Source: Anastrepha obliqua (lineage: Eukaryota; Arthropoda; Insecta; Diptera; Tephritidae). From it: a stretch of DNA of 64,000 bases. A program made the translations under genes and the position numbers. This document shows, piece after piece, positions 53,635 to 64,000 of this stretch. Location of the stretch: the NCBI RefSeq assembly GCF_027943255.1, contig NC_072893.1, forward strand, positions 94,929,784 through 94,993,783. Direction: 5' to 3'. The notes beneath the pieces were generated by a model that saw only the letters and a program-made list of their open reading frames with translations, was not told the DNA's origin and did not search any database. Position 1 is the stretch's first letter; every line of letters starts with the position of its first letter.

Positions 53635-55275
53635 GGAGGGTACTCAATGTACATTCATTCTCTGATCACAGATATATAGAATGCACGCTCCTCTTCCTGG
53701 ATCATTCATTCATCCTAAAGCACTAAAATTCAGGAACCATAGGAAAACAAACTGGCTAAGATATTCTCAAGAACTAGCAAAACTTTTGCCCATGGATCCC
53801 CCTTTCAACCCTTCTAGCATAGAGACATTAGATAACATGGTCAATACACTGACTAATTGCTGCAACCAAGCCCTGCATGAGGCTTGTCCAGCAACTAAGC
53901 ACAGAGAGAAGAATAAGCCACCCCTGGTGGTCACCCGAACTACAAAAGAATTGCAGGAAACAATTCAACAGAGCCAAACTCTCCCAAAGCGGAAACGAAT
54001 GGCACCTGTATTATGACAAACTAAAAATATATAAGAAAGAAATAAGGCAAGTAAAAATGTCTTCATGGAGAACTTTTTGTGGGAAGATCGAGACCACGGT
54101 AGAGACATCTCGACTGAGAAAAATCCTAACCAAGTCTGCTCAACTCATAGGGTATCTTCAGAAGCCAGACTCCAGCTGGACAGAATCCAGCGAATAATCA
54201 TTAGACTTACTACTAAATACTCACTTCCCAAGTAATTCAGAGGAAACGATAACCGCCAATATTCCAACTTGGGATGCGGTACTAGGTTGCGACATCCTCA
54301 ATATTGTCACAGAAACTAAGATAACTTAGGCTGTAGAAAACTTCCAGCCATATAAAACACCGGGAACAGATGGGATCATCCCTATGCAACTACAACAGAT
54401 ATTGGGCAACATTATGAAATGGCTGATAACCATATTCAGAGCAACATTACGACTAAATTACGTCCCCCTAAGATGGATGGAAGTCAGGGTGGTTTTCATA
54501 ACAAAGGCTGGTAGGAGCTCGCATACGAAACCTAAAGACTTCAGACCTATTAGGCTTTCCTCACTTCTATTAAAGACGTTAGAGCGATTAATAGACGCCT
54601 TTATAAGCGAAAGCTTGACACCGTCGCTACTCGCGAGATCACAACATGCATACTCTAAAGGTAGATCCACAGAGACAGCTTTAAATTCACTACTTTCAGA
54701 AATAGAGAAATCAATAGAGAATAAAGAGTATTCTCTGGTGGCCTTCCTAGACATAGAAGGCGGTTTCAACAACATCCTACCGGAGACCATAACAAGCGCG
54801 ATGACTGATTTGGGTATCGCCGGGGGCCTTGTGAAATTTACGGTAGAGTTGCTACTAGGCAGGTTCGTAATTTCGACGTTGGGCCCCTCGACGATACACA
54901 GATCCGTGAAGAGGGGAACCCCTCAGGGCGGTGTACTTTCCCCTCTGTTGTGAATTCTGGCAATGAATCAATTGTTGAAGAATCTAGAGTGGCCTACGCA
55001 GACGATGTTGCAATATTAATAAGAGGAAAATTCACAGATACCCTCTGCAACATAATGCAAAATGCTTTGAACGATGTAAGCCAGTGGGCTGCATCGAGTG
55101 GTCTCGAACTACAGACTATCATGTTCACCAACAAAACAGAACTAATCATGTTCACCCGGAAATACAGGATTCCTACCCTTAAGGAATTCACACTGTCAAT
55201 TGGGGAAGAGGCGGGCTACCTAGGACTAGTATTGGATAGGAAGCTCTCGTGGAAACAAAAAAAAAAAAAATAAAT

Positions 55276-55580
55276 AATTGGCGCATACACTTCTGTTAGG
55301 TGTTTGGCCGAGCTCCTCCTCCTATTTGTGGTGTGCGTCTTGATGTTGTTCCACAAATGGAGGGACCTACAGTTTCAAGCCGACTCCGAACGGCAGATAT
55401 TTTTATGAGGAGCTTTTTCATGGCAGAAATACACTCGGAGGTTTGCCATTGCCTACCGAGGTGCGACCGCTATTAGAAAACTGTTTTTATTAATTTTGCT
55501 TTCACCGAGATTCGAACCAACGACCTCTCTGTGAATTCCGAATGGTAATCACGCACCAACCCATTCGGCTACGGCGGCCG
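55276..55580 (-). mobile_element. tRNA-derived SINE inserted in a LINE, 11-bp duplication
   Basis: Full-length minus-strand copy: head GGCCGCCGTAGCCGAATGGG from 55580, B box near 55508-55519, end GTATGCGCCAATTATTTATT then T-run. The duplication GTGGAAACAAA is at 55249-55259 and 55580-55590 (first base shared with the SINE end). It splits the LINE frame between the codons for SWKQ and TINN. Confidence 0.95.
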
Positions 55581-57155
55581 TGGAAACAAACGATTAATAA
55601 TACAGTAAAAAAGCAGCCACAGCACTCTATACATGCAAAAGAATTGTAGGGGCAAAATGGAGCCTAACCCCAAAAATTGTACACTGGCTCTATACAGCAG
55701 TGATACGGCCTATCTTGACATACGGTGTCTTAGTTTGGTGGCCAATACTTGAGAAAAGAACAACAGTAAAACGCCTTGAAAGTATTCAAAGGGGTGCTAG
55801 TCTCTGCATAATCGGGGCACTAAAGACTACGCCACGGCAGTGATGAATGTCATGCAGCACTTATTACCGATTGAGGTCTACAGCAAACAGCTGGTAGCGA
55901 AATCGGCACTTAAGTTAAGAGAAACTTCTAACTTAGCTATTAACAGAAGGGGTCACTCTAGAATACTAGACGAATACCCCTTCCTACATCAAACGACAGA
56001 CTTTTGTAGCTCAGTACAGTTGCATTTAAACACATCCTTTACCACAACTTTCCCAACGAGAGAAGATTGGGACAATGGGGTAATGGACAATAAAAGCGGA
56101 ATCAGCATATATACTGATGGTTTCCAGCTAAATGATGAAGTAGGCGGAGGCCTTCATTCTGAAGGAATGAATGCCAACATCTCATTCCGGAACACTGCAG
56201 TGTATTCCAAGCTGAAATGTTGGCTATCAGAGAAGGCCTGCTAGCCCTAAATAAAAGTGTCCACACCACAAGAGATATAAACATATATTCAGATAGCCAA
56301 TCTGCCCTGAAAGCTTTAAAATCGCCTAATATTAACTCGAAGACAGTAAAAGAATGTATCGACGTTCTGACAGAACTCTCACAGTACTTTGTAATAAACC
56401 TGCTCTAGGTGCCGCGTCATAGAGACATAGAAGGCAACTGCAAAGCAGATGAACCAGCGAGATTAATCCAACCAGACAAAGCGAACATATCTATACCTTT
56501 ACCAACTTGTAAAATGCTTATACGTAAACACACTATCAGTGCTTCCAACAGGCTATGGTCTCAGTTCCTGACCTGTGCAACTAGTAGAATGACGTGGTCG
56601 GAATGGAATATGGGCCGCACAAACCGACTGTTGAAACTAAACTGAAAAAATATGAGAAATCTTCTCGTATGCCAGTAGACTGGGAGCACCCTGTAACGAC
56701 TATTGCAGAAGCTGTAACGACATTCAAGAAGAAGAAACTATAGAACACTTTCTATGCAGCCGCATGGCTCTGGATAGAAGAAGGTTCAACATTTTAGGAA
56801 AAAGTTCCCTGAATAACTTGGCAGATATATTAAAGCCAGCCACAGGTTGGTTCAATGAGGACAATGTAGAGGGAGGAGAGGGGGCAGCCCTGGTGGTATC
56901 ACAATGGGCCTACAGCAGACCTATGCGTGTCAACCGACAACCACTATATCAATTTTCAATTAACGTAAAAACAAACTGTTTTCGTCAGTTATTTTTGGTG
57001 CCTCATTTCTGGCAGCCCGCCATTTTGTGTAACAGCTTTGCATCAGCGATTGGCTGTGCTGTCAAGTACAAAAGAGTTCTTGGATGCGCTCTCACATAAA
57101 ATGAGATGGTTCCGTATCTTCAGATGGCTAATGTGCATAAATAAAAAAAATAAAT

Positions 57156-57460
57156 AATTGGCGCTTACACTTCTGTTAGGTGTTTGGCCGAGCTCCTCCT
57201 CCTATTTGTGGTGTGCGTCTTGGTGTTGTTCCACAAATGGAGGGATTTACAGTTTCACGCAGACTCCGAACGGCAGATATTTTTATGAGGAGCTTTTTCA
57301 TGGCAGAAATACACTCGGAGGTTTGCCATTGCCTGCCGAGGGGCGACCGCTATTAGAAAAATGTTTCTATTAATTTTGCTTTCACCGAGATTCGAACCAA
57401 CGACCTCTCAGTGAATTCCGAATGGTGATCACGCACCAACCCATTCGGCTACGGCGGCCG
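57156..57460 (-). mobile_element. tRNA-derived SINE, full length
   Basis: Minus-strand copy close to the one at 55276: head CGGCCGCCGTAGCCGAATGG at 57460, complete body, end GTAAGCGCCAATTATTTATT followed by T-run. A TGTGCAT/TATGCAT pair at the borders might be the target duplication but is too weak to be sure. Confidence 0.92.
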
Positions 57461-58327
57461 GCCTATGCATGGGGAAAAGCTTTTTAGAGGTGTACTATGT
57501 AGCAGACACTTACTCGACTCTGAGTGAATTTGACAGAATCAGCTGACGGGCTGGCTTGGGATGTGTTTAACAAAAAAAATCAACACAGCCAATGATGATG
57601 CTATGGCAACGGATACGGTGAATACAAATGTGCGAAACAGCGTAATTTTATTGTGCGTTATTTAGTGCGCGGTTTTAAATTCTGGTGGCGTAAAACCCGT
57701 AGGTAATCTTTAAGCCAGTAGTAACACACTAACATTTAGTCCCATTAAGCCCTTGCACATATAGCTCTTGCATGTATATAACTGCAAAGCGCACGAATTA
57801 TGCTGTTTTTCTTTTTTTTCCCAAATTCCTAAATTTAATTTAAAACACACAACTTTTCAAAATTTCACAATTTGCTAACCACGTTTTTTTGGTATTCAAC
57901 TAACCATATTTTACACATTTCGTTATGCATTTAGTTTTCATTTCATTCTCCTTTCCCAAATGACGTGGCAACCAGAGTTACCCTAACAATTTTTTTCACC
58001 ATCCTTGACTAATATGTAACATGAGCGGAGGCTGCGTTGATTTCTTCTTATATCACCAACACAATCTCAGTTTTTGCCGACCCCTGTTGCAAAGAAACCA
58101 CTGTCCCCAGGATACATCAGCAAATCAGTTGATTCCTTCAAAGTCACTGAGAACCGGTTAACGGTCTGATGTTGACCACACCTTCTGAATTCTCTCCACG
58201 GTGACCAATAAAGGGTTAGGTGAGTAGTGGAATTTAAGCGAAGCAATGAGAGCTGTCGCAGTGTTCCAACGAATGAGGTGTGGCAATGAATGAAATTAGA
58301 ACTTATCGTTTGAAAATATTCTTCAAA
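57461..58327. other. no gene seen
   Basis: AT-rich, no recognisable content. Confidence 0.6.
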
Positions 58328-59069
58328 TTAAGGGGTAACACCACTGTAGAAATTTCAAAAAATTGATTTTTTTTTATAAGCTTAAAAAATTCTTTGAACC
58401 TTTTAAAATACAGAACAAAAAGTTTTATACGTTACCGAAGTCTATTTCATAAATGTTTTAAGCTTTAACCAAGCGTTAGTGACTGCTACCTAACGACTTC
58501 TCCAAATTTCCAAACTTTAAACGCGTTTTTCTCAAAACACGTTTTCTGAAATTGGCACGCGGCATAACTCAAACAATTTTAAATATTTTTAATCAGGTTT
58601 TTCACTACGTCTGTATAATAACCTTCTTAAGAGAAAAGCGTAGGGGATTTTCGATAGATTAATTTAAACGATGGTTATAATTATTTAAGTGCCGTTTTTT
58701 TAGTCCAAAATATAGTTTTTTCCTTCAAATGCTTGCTAATTCCACAAAAATAAATATTTTTTAAATCCCCTACGTGTTTCTCTAGCTATTCTTATCTAGA
58801 TTAAAAAAAAAATTTTTTCTATGTTCCAGATTAAAATTTGCACCCTCTGTGCTGCGTGCCGCGGACCTCCTTCAAGAGAAACCACATTACAAAAATGTCT
58901 CCAATGCCGCCATTTTGTAAAATTTGTCGATCAAACTTTGTAGTTTTGTATTTTAGTATATAAGTAATAACTTCCCAAATCAGAGTGATTGTTCCCCTTT
59001 CCTTCTATACAAAAAAATTCTTTAAAAATCGTGTTTATTTTACGCGTGTACAGTGGTGTTACCCCTTAA
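58328..59069. mobile_element. TTAA-flanked MITE, member 3 (742 bp)
   Basis: TTAA at 58328-58331 and 59066-59069. Inverted ends GGGGTAACACCACTGTA, 17 bp perfect. Just inside the left end is AAAAAATTGATTTTTTTTTA. The interior includes AACTTTAAACGCGTTTTTCT and AAACACGTTTTCT, similar to member 2. Non-coding. Confidence 0.83.
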
Positions 59070-60564
59070 TTAAGTTTCAAATTGCTTCCTCATGCGCCCT
59101 TTTTGTCAAGTTAACCTGTTCTCATTCCTATTACGAAGTTATGGTTAGACGGTAACTGACTATATCCAACAGCTGTTTCTTTCGATTTGTATGCTGCTTC
59201 TGCTGAATTGGATTATAATATTAATGACCCTATATTTTCCAAAGTTAACTGTTTTTGTTATTAAATACACACCGCAAACCACTGAAAATATCTTATTAAT
59301 ATTATATGTATATTAAATCATTCGTTTCAGGGGTAAAGTTGTAAACAAGCGTAATTCAATTAAAATTGCAAGAACAGTATTCCTACAAAAGAGTTCATAC
59401 GAATATTTTGCAAAATATATAAGCGCATTGACATCCCAGCTTGTAACCAAACCAGTTCACCGAAAACAGCAATAACGTTTCCAACAGCATACAACCCAAG
59501 ACCTACATACATGTGGAGTAACAAGCACTTGTGGCAAGTACTCGAGGCCGACAACAATCAATCTAAAGTCGAGCAGATTGGCTTCGAGGAGTGCAACTTC
59601 TTTAGTTATCAACTGTGTTGAGTTTTTCATTTTTTGAAGCTCTCCAGAAAATGTTAACAAAACAGATAAAAAAGGACAAAAGGTAAATAAAAACGCCAAC
59701 CAAAAAAGTGAATATGCTTTAGGGAACTATTGAATCCGGAAGGATTGTTCGGCCAGCAGCACTAAAAAGATAAAAAGTTGCTTCCTTCTTTGCTCTTTCT
59801 ATATGTAACCACTCATGCCCTCAACAACAAAACAACAACAACGAAATGCAATGGGTACAAGTGACGAATTTCGAATGTGCACTCCAAACTATTTCTTTCT
59901 CATTTTTTCATTACAATTCTTTTTTATGCGAACGTGTATGGTCGTCCCTTCTGTCAAGAGCTCTGAAGAGAGTTGAAAAGAAAGCAAGAGAATAATTGTG
60001 TAAAAAAACTGAAAAACTGAGGAGCAACGGCGCAACGGCGCACCGCAATGGAACAAAGCTGCCTGGAAGCACTTTTGCCGATTCAAATTCAATTTGCTAG
60101 CAAGTGGCTGTTTGGATGTTGAGCTGGCTAACTGAGGAGTAGAGGAGGAGAGGAGCTAGGGACTGAGAGGCTGGCTGGCATTCATGTAGTTGCAACTATG
60201 TTGTTGATTCATTTAGAACTGCTTTGTCCTCTTCCCCTCTCTGTTGTTATCTTGTTTGACAACTTGTCACACATAGCCATATTTGACATATGTGTCGTCA
60301 GTTTGACATCAGACAATCCACCAACTATGCGCATTCGAGTTATATTTTTCGTTGCTGTTTAATTCGACTGACGTCTTTGTCAAACTACATTGAACGGAGC
60401 TGTTGAAGTAATTTTGAGCGTGGCTGGAAAACTAGGAAGTGCCATTTTTGTTTTTTAATTAAATTGAAAGAACTTTTTTGAGCTTACCCAGAAAAAACAA
60501 AACTAACAAAATTTATGAAATTTAAAAATAAAATTTATTGAAATATAACAAATTTATAAAATTA
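59070..60564. other. no supported gene
   Basis: Non-coding by my reading. 60120-60180 is purine-rich (GAGGAGTAGAGGAGGAGAGG). Short minus-strand frames near 59360-59700 and 59889-60092 show no motif. Confidence 0.5.
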
Positions 60565-60629
60565 CTAGCGTACCCTCGCCCGCTTCGCTAGGCGATAAAT
60601 TCAATGATTTGCTGAAATTGGGTATTCTA

Positions 60630-62036
60630 AATTAATACTGCACATTTGTAGAGACTGTCCTTGCGCCTTATTAATTCTCATAGCGAAGGCGAATAGGGAA
60701 CCGGAATCAGTGGAATTCAGGGTATCAAAATGTCTTCTCCTTTGTACTTCCCTTTCAAAATTGTTGCTTTGATAACGTTACCCATTAGCTTCTTCACAGC
60801 GAGTCTGGTACCGTTGCAAAGTCGTGGCACATTACTGTTGCGCAGCATAATAATCGGCGCTCCAATTTTTTATCGTAAATTATGAGGTGGTAGGCCTGGC
60901 AAATCGAGTGAGTTTAAGAATTCAGTTGGATAATTTTCGACATCATCTTGTTCAGTAATAGTGTCCATTGACTTATATGCAACTATGTCACCAGGTATTT
61001 GATTCAAAATAGCTGCATTTATATCATTGACGTCCTTATTTTTCCCCAGCTAAAATTGCTCTTTCACTGAGCCAATCATGGTTTTTGTAATGTTGAACTA
61101 TGTTTGGAAATACACTCTGCATCAATGCCTCTTTAGACTGTGCAAAAGTGCAGAAATTGTTAGGCAATGTAATCATTCCTGTTGGATCGACAGACATTTG
61201 GCCATTTCCGATTATCAGTAATTGGTGTGAAAATTCAGCTGCTGACGGATCGCTCTGTAGTTGAACACGTACGTTTGTAGCAAGTGTAAGCCTGTTTACA
61301 TGTCTCCATAAATACGATGATTTTAAACATGCATTGATTTCATCTGTAGCCGTAGATTTTGGGATCACTGGTAATGTTTGCCCGAAATCTCCAGCCAATA
61401 AAATCATGGCACCTCCAAAGACTGTTTGGCTTCCTAGTAGATCTTTCAAAGTTCTTTCAAGTGCTTCCAATGATTTTTTGTGTGCCATAGTACATTCGTC
61501 CCATACGATGAACTTACATACTTTAAGAACTTTTGCCATTCAGATGTTTTCGAAATATTGCATGTTGTTATTTCATTTACCTGCATATTCAAAGGCAACT
61601 TTAATGCAGAATGTGCTGTGCGACCGCCTTCCAGTAATGTAGCCGCAATTCCGGAAGAAGCGAGTGCCAATGTAACGTTATTATCTGATCGAATTGTTGC
61701 TATTATCAATGAAATCAAAAAGGTCTTTCCTGTTCCCCCAGGAGCATCCAAGAAAAACAATCCACCAGTTCCATGGCTAACATTATTCATGATTGTATCA
61801 TAAACATGTTGCTGTTGATCATTCAATTTCGTTAAATTTGATGTTACAAATGTGTTTAGTTCATTACAATCATAATGGTATTCACGCTCCAGTTCTCGAT
61901 TGAGAACTTCGGATTGTGTTTTCGTTTCGTGATGAACAATTTCCGTCTTTGACTCGTTGTTCGTTGAATTTTCGTCTGAAACAACAATCACATTGTCCTC
62001 ATCGATCTGAATTCCCATGTCTTTAAACACGCTCAT
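60630..62036 (-). pseudogene. Helitron Pif1-like helicase, frameshifted and C-truncated
   Basis: Open from MSVFKDMGIQIDEDNVIVVS (62036): the N-terminal LNDQQQHVYDTIMNNV, Walker A LDAPGGTGKTFL (about residues 96-107), and ASSGIAATLLEGGRTAHSAL. A frameshift near 61540 leads to FIVWDECTMAHKKSLEALER (Walker B), MILLAGDFGQTLPVIPKSTA, SSYLWRHVNRLTLATNVRV and FPNIVQHYKNHDWLS, then a shift near 61040 to NYPTEFLNSLDLPGLPPH, a TAA at 60870-60872, KIGAPIIMLRNSNVPRLCNG and FAMRINKAQGQSLQMCS (motif V). The final helicase motif (GQLYVACSR-type) is missing: the frame runs directly into the Helitron 3' end. Confidence 0.9.
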
Positions 62037-62356
62037 ATCGTTGGAGTTATGTATTCATGTGTTCATCTTCTTCGATAAATAAATCCACAACTTTATTTAA
62101 ATCTACTATTCCGAAAATGTAATGTTATTTTTTCAATTCGTATCAATCCGTATTCTATTGTAATCTTATCGATGTGAATACCCAAAGAAAACTGTCAACA
62201 CACAAGGCCTATAGATTTACCAGGTCTGCTTGAAACTGCAAAAACAAATTTTTTCTGCCACATCACATGGGGAAATGTATAAAGTGGTATGCATTGGTGT
62301 GCGGTATTCGTAAACAAACCGTTTGAACATTTCCCTTGTTCTTCCAAAATGTATAT

Positions 62357-62554
62357 CTCGTTTGACGTAAACCCAACAACAACTTCTGTCAAATTCTCTG
62401 AGAGGCGAATAACTGTTTTCTTGTCTGGCAAACCTTGTTAAATCTATCATCCTTGCCTCGTTTGACGTAAACCCAACAACAACTTCTGTCAAATTCTCTG
62501 AGAGCCGAATAACTGTTTCTTGTCTGGCAAACCTTGGCAAATCTATTATCCTTG
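62357..62554 (-). repeat. 100-bp tandem duplication inside Helitron 2
   Basis: 62357-62456 is repeated at 62457-62554 with a one-base deletion and a few substitutions; the units begin CTCGTTTGACGTAAACCCAA. Three overlapping short minus-strand frames here arise from the duplication and are not supported as genes. Confidence 0.92.
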
Positions 62555-63019
62555 GTCAACACACTTGTTGCTCTCACAAATGAACTGCACAAAAACTCAA
62601 ATCAGTAGTTCGGTGTTCGTGTATGTGTACTGAAGGATTATTCTTCATAAAGAGCGTACAAACCTCTGTTTTTATGTTTACTCTCCGTCGAAAAAAAATT
62701 GCAACTTAGCAACTCGACACAAATCGTTTCACAATAACGAAAAATTCGTATATTTATTCCAAAAAAGTTGTACACATAAAATGAATGTTAATTCGAAACT
62801 TAATTTAAGAAGTTCTGCGGCAATTTTCACTAAAAACACAATTTGTACAATATTTTGATTTTTTCTTTTTTTATATGAAGAAAGTATTTAAAAAAATTTT
62901 TTTTTGCTAAAAACCTTCTCCTAGTGGATCCTAGATGGAAAAGAACGAATAAAATTGGCCTCGTATCGGCCCAAAAAAATGCGTATAAACGAACATCATT
63001 TCATTTTTATATATATAGA

Positions 63020-64000
63020 TGGAAAGAAATTTACTTCGTAAGATAACGCACATAAAAATAACAGTAGTAGTCATTTTAGTACTTGGTTCATCAAGACAAG
63101 CAGAAGGACAAAGTAGCCACCAATCGCAAGTGGTCTAATTTGGACATTCACAGAGTACATGAAGGTAACAAAAACAAATATGAGGCTTCCGAAAATAACA
63201 GGTAGAGCTCATTTAGCACCTTCTGTGTGACTGACCCTCACTTCAAAGTATTTGCTTCAGAATTCTGAGGAACTACTTTTTTAAGAGCGTAAAAAATATG
63301 TCATGAATAATATATAATAATAAAAAACCACATCTGCCGTTATTCTATCTGGATAAAATCGCTTAATTATGTGAACCCAAGTGTGATTTGAAATTTGAAA
63401 GTGATTTTTAACTTTTTAATGAACTTATTTTTTTTTTAACTTTTATTAACTTTGTTTCGACCATAGGTTCTCTAGCCTTGACACTGTGTTGTGGCTGACC
63501 TTCGTTGCCAACTCGTATAAGTGAACTGAAAAGATAACGATCCAGTTCTGATTTTCGATCTAATTTTAAAGTTGTACCCCTACCACTTAGCAAAGCTCAA
63601 ATTTCACTCCTCATATAAAATTATAAAGGATTTTGTTTTTACTGGTATTTATGCAATATATACTTTTAGTATTTATTAATGCTGCTTTAATTGCAATAAA
63701 TTAATTTCGAAGTATCAAAACATTTTATTTAAGTGTTCGTAACAGTTTAGTTAAAAAAAAAATGTAAATAAATATATACAAGTTTCCTTTTTTCACTCAG
63801 GAGAGTGACACGGCAAGGTAAGGCCTTCTTCACGGTTTCTGACCCATCTTATGGTACAAATGGCTCAGCCGCATCCAACTTCTTTGCCGTGTATTGAAGT
63901 GCTGTTCCTAGAAGACAAAACACCCGTGCACACCGCTCTGGTTACGAGAGGTGCTCCAAAAGCTACTGGACTCACAGTAATTCACCACACACCCTATACT
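63020..64000. other. no gene seen
   Basis: AT-rich up to about 63780, then a more balanced 220 bp to the window end. Nothing recognisable; the last part could belong to a feature continuing outside the window. Confidence 0.5.

Larger units (their letters stand above)
53160..56900 (+). pseudogene. LINE endonuclease, reverse transcriptase and RNase H, many breaks
   Basis: Endonuclease: AHGDPAPLMLLKELILDSEA, GGDANAHHTTWGSSDINERG, EVLDITLVSD and, after the MITE, SDHRYIECTL. Linker to about 54300. Reverse transcriptase: YKTPGTDGIIPMQLQ, FITKAGRSSHTKPKDFRPIR, FLDIEGGFNNI (first catalytic Asp motif), RGTPQGGVLSPLL followed by a stop at 54951, VAYADDVAILI (catalytic pair), YLGLVLDRKLSWKQ and then the SINE. 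The frame resumes TINNTVKKAATALYTCKRIV and RPILTYGVLVWWP. RNase H: ISIYTDGFQLNDEVGG (TDG), QAEMLAIREGLLAL in another frame, YSDSQSALKAL; the last motif reads GNCKADEPA. Zinc tail: CRSCNDIQEEETIEHFLCSR, then WFNEDN. Numerous stops and frameshifts. Confidence 0.88.
53135..56970 (+). mobile_element. RNase H LINE, near full coding span, with two nested insertions
   Basis: Non-LTR retrotransposon covering endonuclease, reverse transcriptase, RNase H and zinc tail. The 3' UTR motif ATCACAATGGGCCTACAGC lies near 56898; the exact 3' end is uncertain. It is interrupted by a hAT-type MITE (53469-53634, 8-bp duplication) and a SINE (55276-55580, 11-bp duplication). Both insertions came after the LINE. 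The start within the endonuclease at about 53135 is a 5' truncation. Confidence 0.85.
60565..63019 (-). mobile_element. Helitron copy 2, complete ends, 2455 bp
   Basis: On the minus strand the element begins TCTATATATATAAAAATGAA at 63019, preceded by A, and ends GGGTACGCTAG at 60565, followed by T. TC start, CTAG end and the A/T target are canonical. Near the 3' end CTAGCG and CGCTAG form a short inverted repeat around a GC-rich core. The 5' third holds a 100-bp tandem repeat; the rest is a partial helicase. No Rep/HUH nuclease region, so it is non-autonomous. Its family differs from Helitron 1 beyond the end motifs. Confidence 0.93.

Noticed and set aside
53256..53665. Unusual Gly/Pro-rich peptide at the end of the LINE endonuclease frame
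   Set aside because: It is translation through the inserted GC-rich hAT-type MITE, not LINE coding sequence.
57136..57475. TGTGCAT/TATGCAT as target duplication of the SINE at 57156
   Set aside because: Only six matching bases with ambiguous borders.
62195..62592. Three overlapping minus-strand frames in Helitron 2
   Set aside because: The repeated peptides come from the 100-bp tandem duplication read in different frames, with no family match.
1..64000. CRISPR arrays, operons, bacterial promoters and terminators
   Set aside because: The sequence is clearly insect nuclear DNA; the direct repeats seen are transposon-internal or minisatellite units without spacer structure.

Overview
The window is AT-rich eukaryotic DNA from an insect, most likely a higher fly. 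I favour a tephritid fruit fly, but only because the transposon mix (mellifera-type and rosa-type mariners, maT, jockey, RTE and RNase H LINEs, canonical Helitrons, one abundant tRNA-derived SINE) looks like what I know from that family; no host gene confirms it. There are no operons, ribosome binding sites or CRISPR arrays, and I could not support a single host protein-coding exon. The window reads as a gene desert or a large intron filled with transposable-element copies of several ages, many nested in each other.

Layout. 0-14.6 kb is dominated by DNA transposons of the Tc1/mariner group: a mellifera-type mariner with an intact 350-codon frame (36-1088, but third catalytic Asp changed to Val), two broken mariners with readable inverted ends and TA targets (2659-3866, 6400-7676), a small MITE with 39-bp perfect inverted ends (5471-5692), a rosa-type deletion derivative (9416-10321), a DD37-type remnant cut by a jockey-like LINE (10880-12295) and a maT element (13378-14636). 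17.5-22.8 kb is one Helitron (A/TC...CTAG/T) with a SINE and a nearly complete RTE LINE inserted in it; the RTE splits the Helitron helicase and left an 11-bp target duplication. 22.8-41 kb holds two TTAA-flanked MITEs, a 133-bp-arm foldback element, jockey and RTE fragments (one RTE inverted on itself), more rosa-type derivatives, a Tc1 fragment and an RNase H LINE. 42.5-57.5 kb holds three further RNase H LINE copies or remnants, one of which (53135-56970) carries both a 166-bp hAT-type MITE and a SINE, and two DD37-type transposons. 57.5-64 kb holds a third TTAA MITE and a second, 2455-bp Helitron with both ends intact.

How the pieces relate. Eleven copies of one tRNA-derived SINE tie the window together. 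Its last 36 bp have the same 9 + 18 + 9 layout as the 3' end of the RTE LINE, so RTE machinery is the probable mobiliser. Several Tc1/mariner elements sit in or beside the TA-rich SINE tails. Four rosa-type elements form a series of internal deletions (906, 880, 526, 415 bp) with ends kept, which is how non-autonomous elements arise. None of the transposases or reverse transcriptases here appears functional from sequence; the most nearly intact are the mariner at 36-1088 (one active-site change) and the RTE at 18832-21650 (one nonsense codon plus 5' truncation). I saw no clear novel system; the best candidates for new description are the TTAA MITE family, the SINE-RTE pairing, the foldback element and the unrecognised broken frame at 45597-46211.
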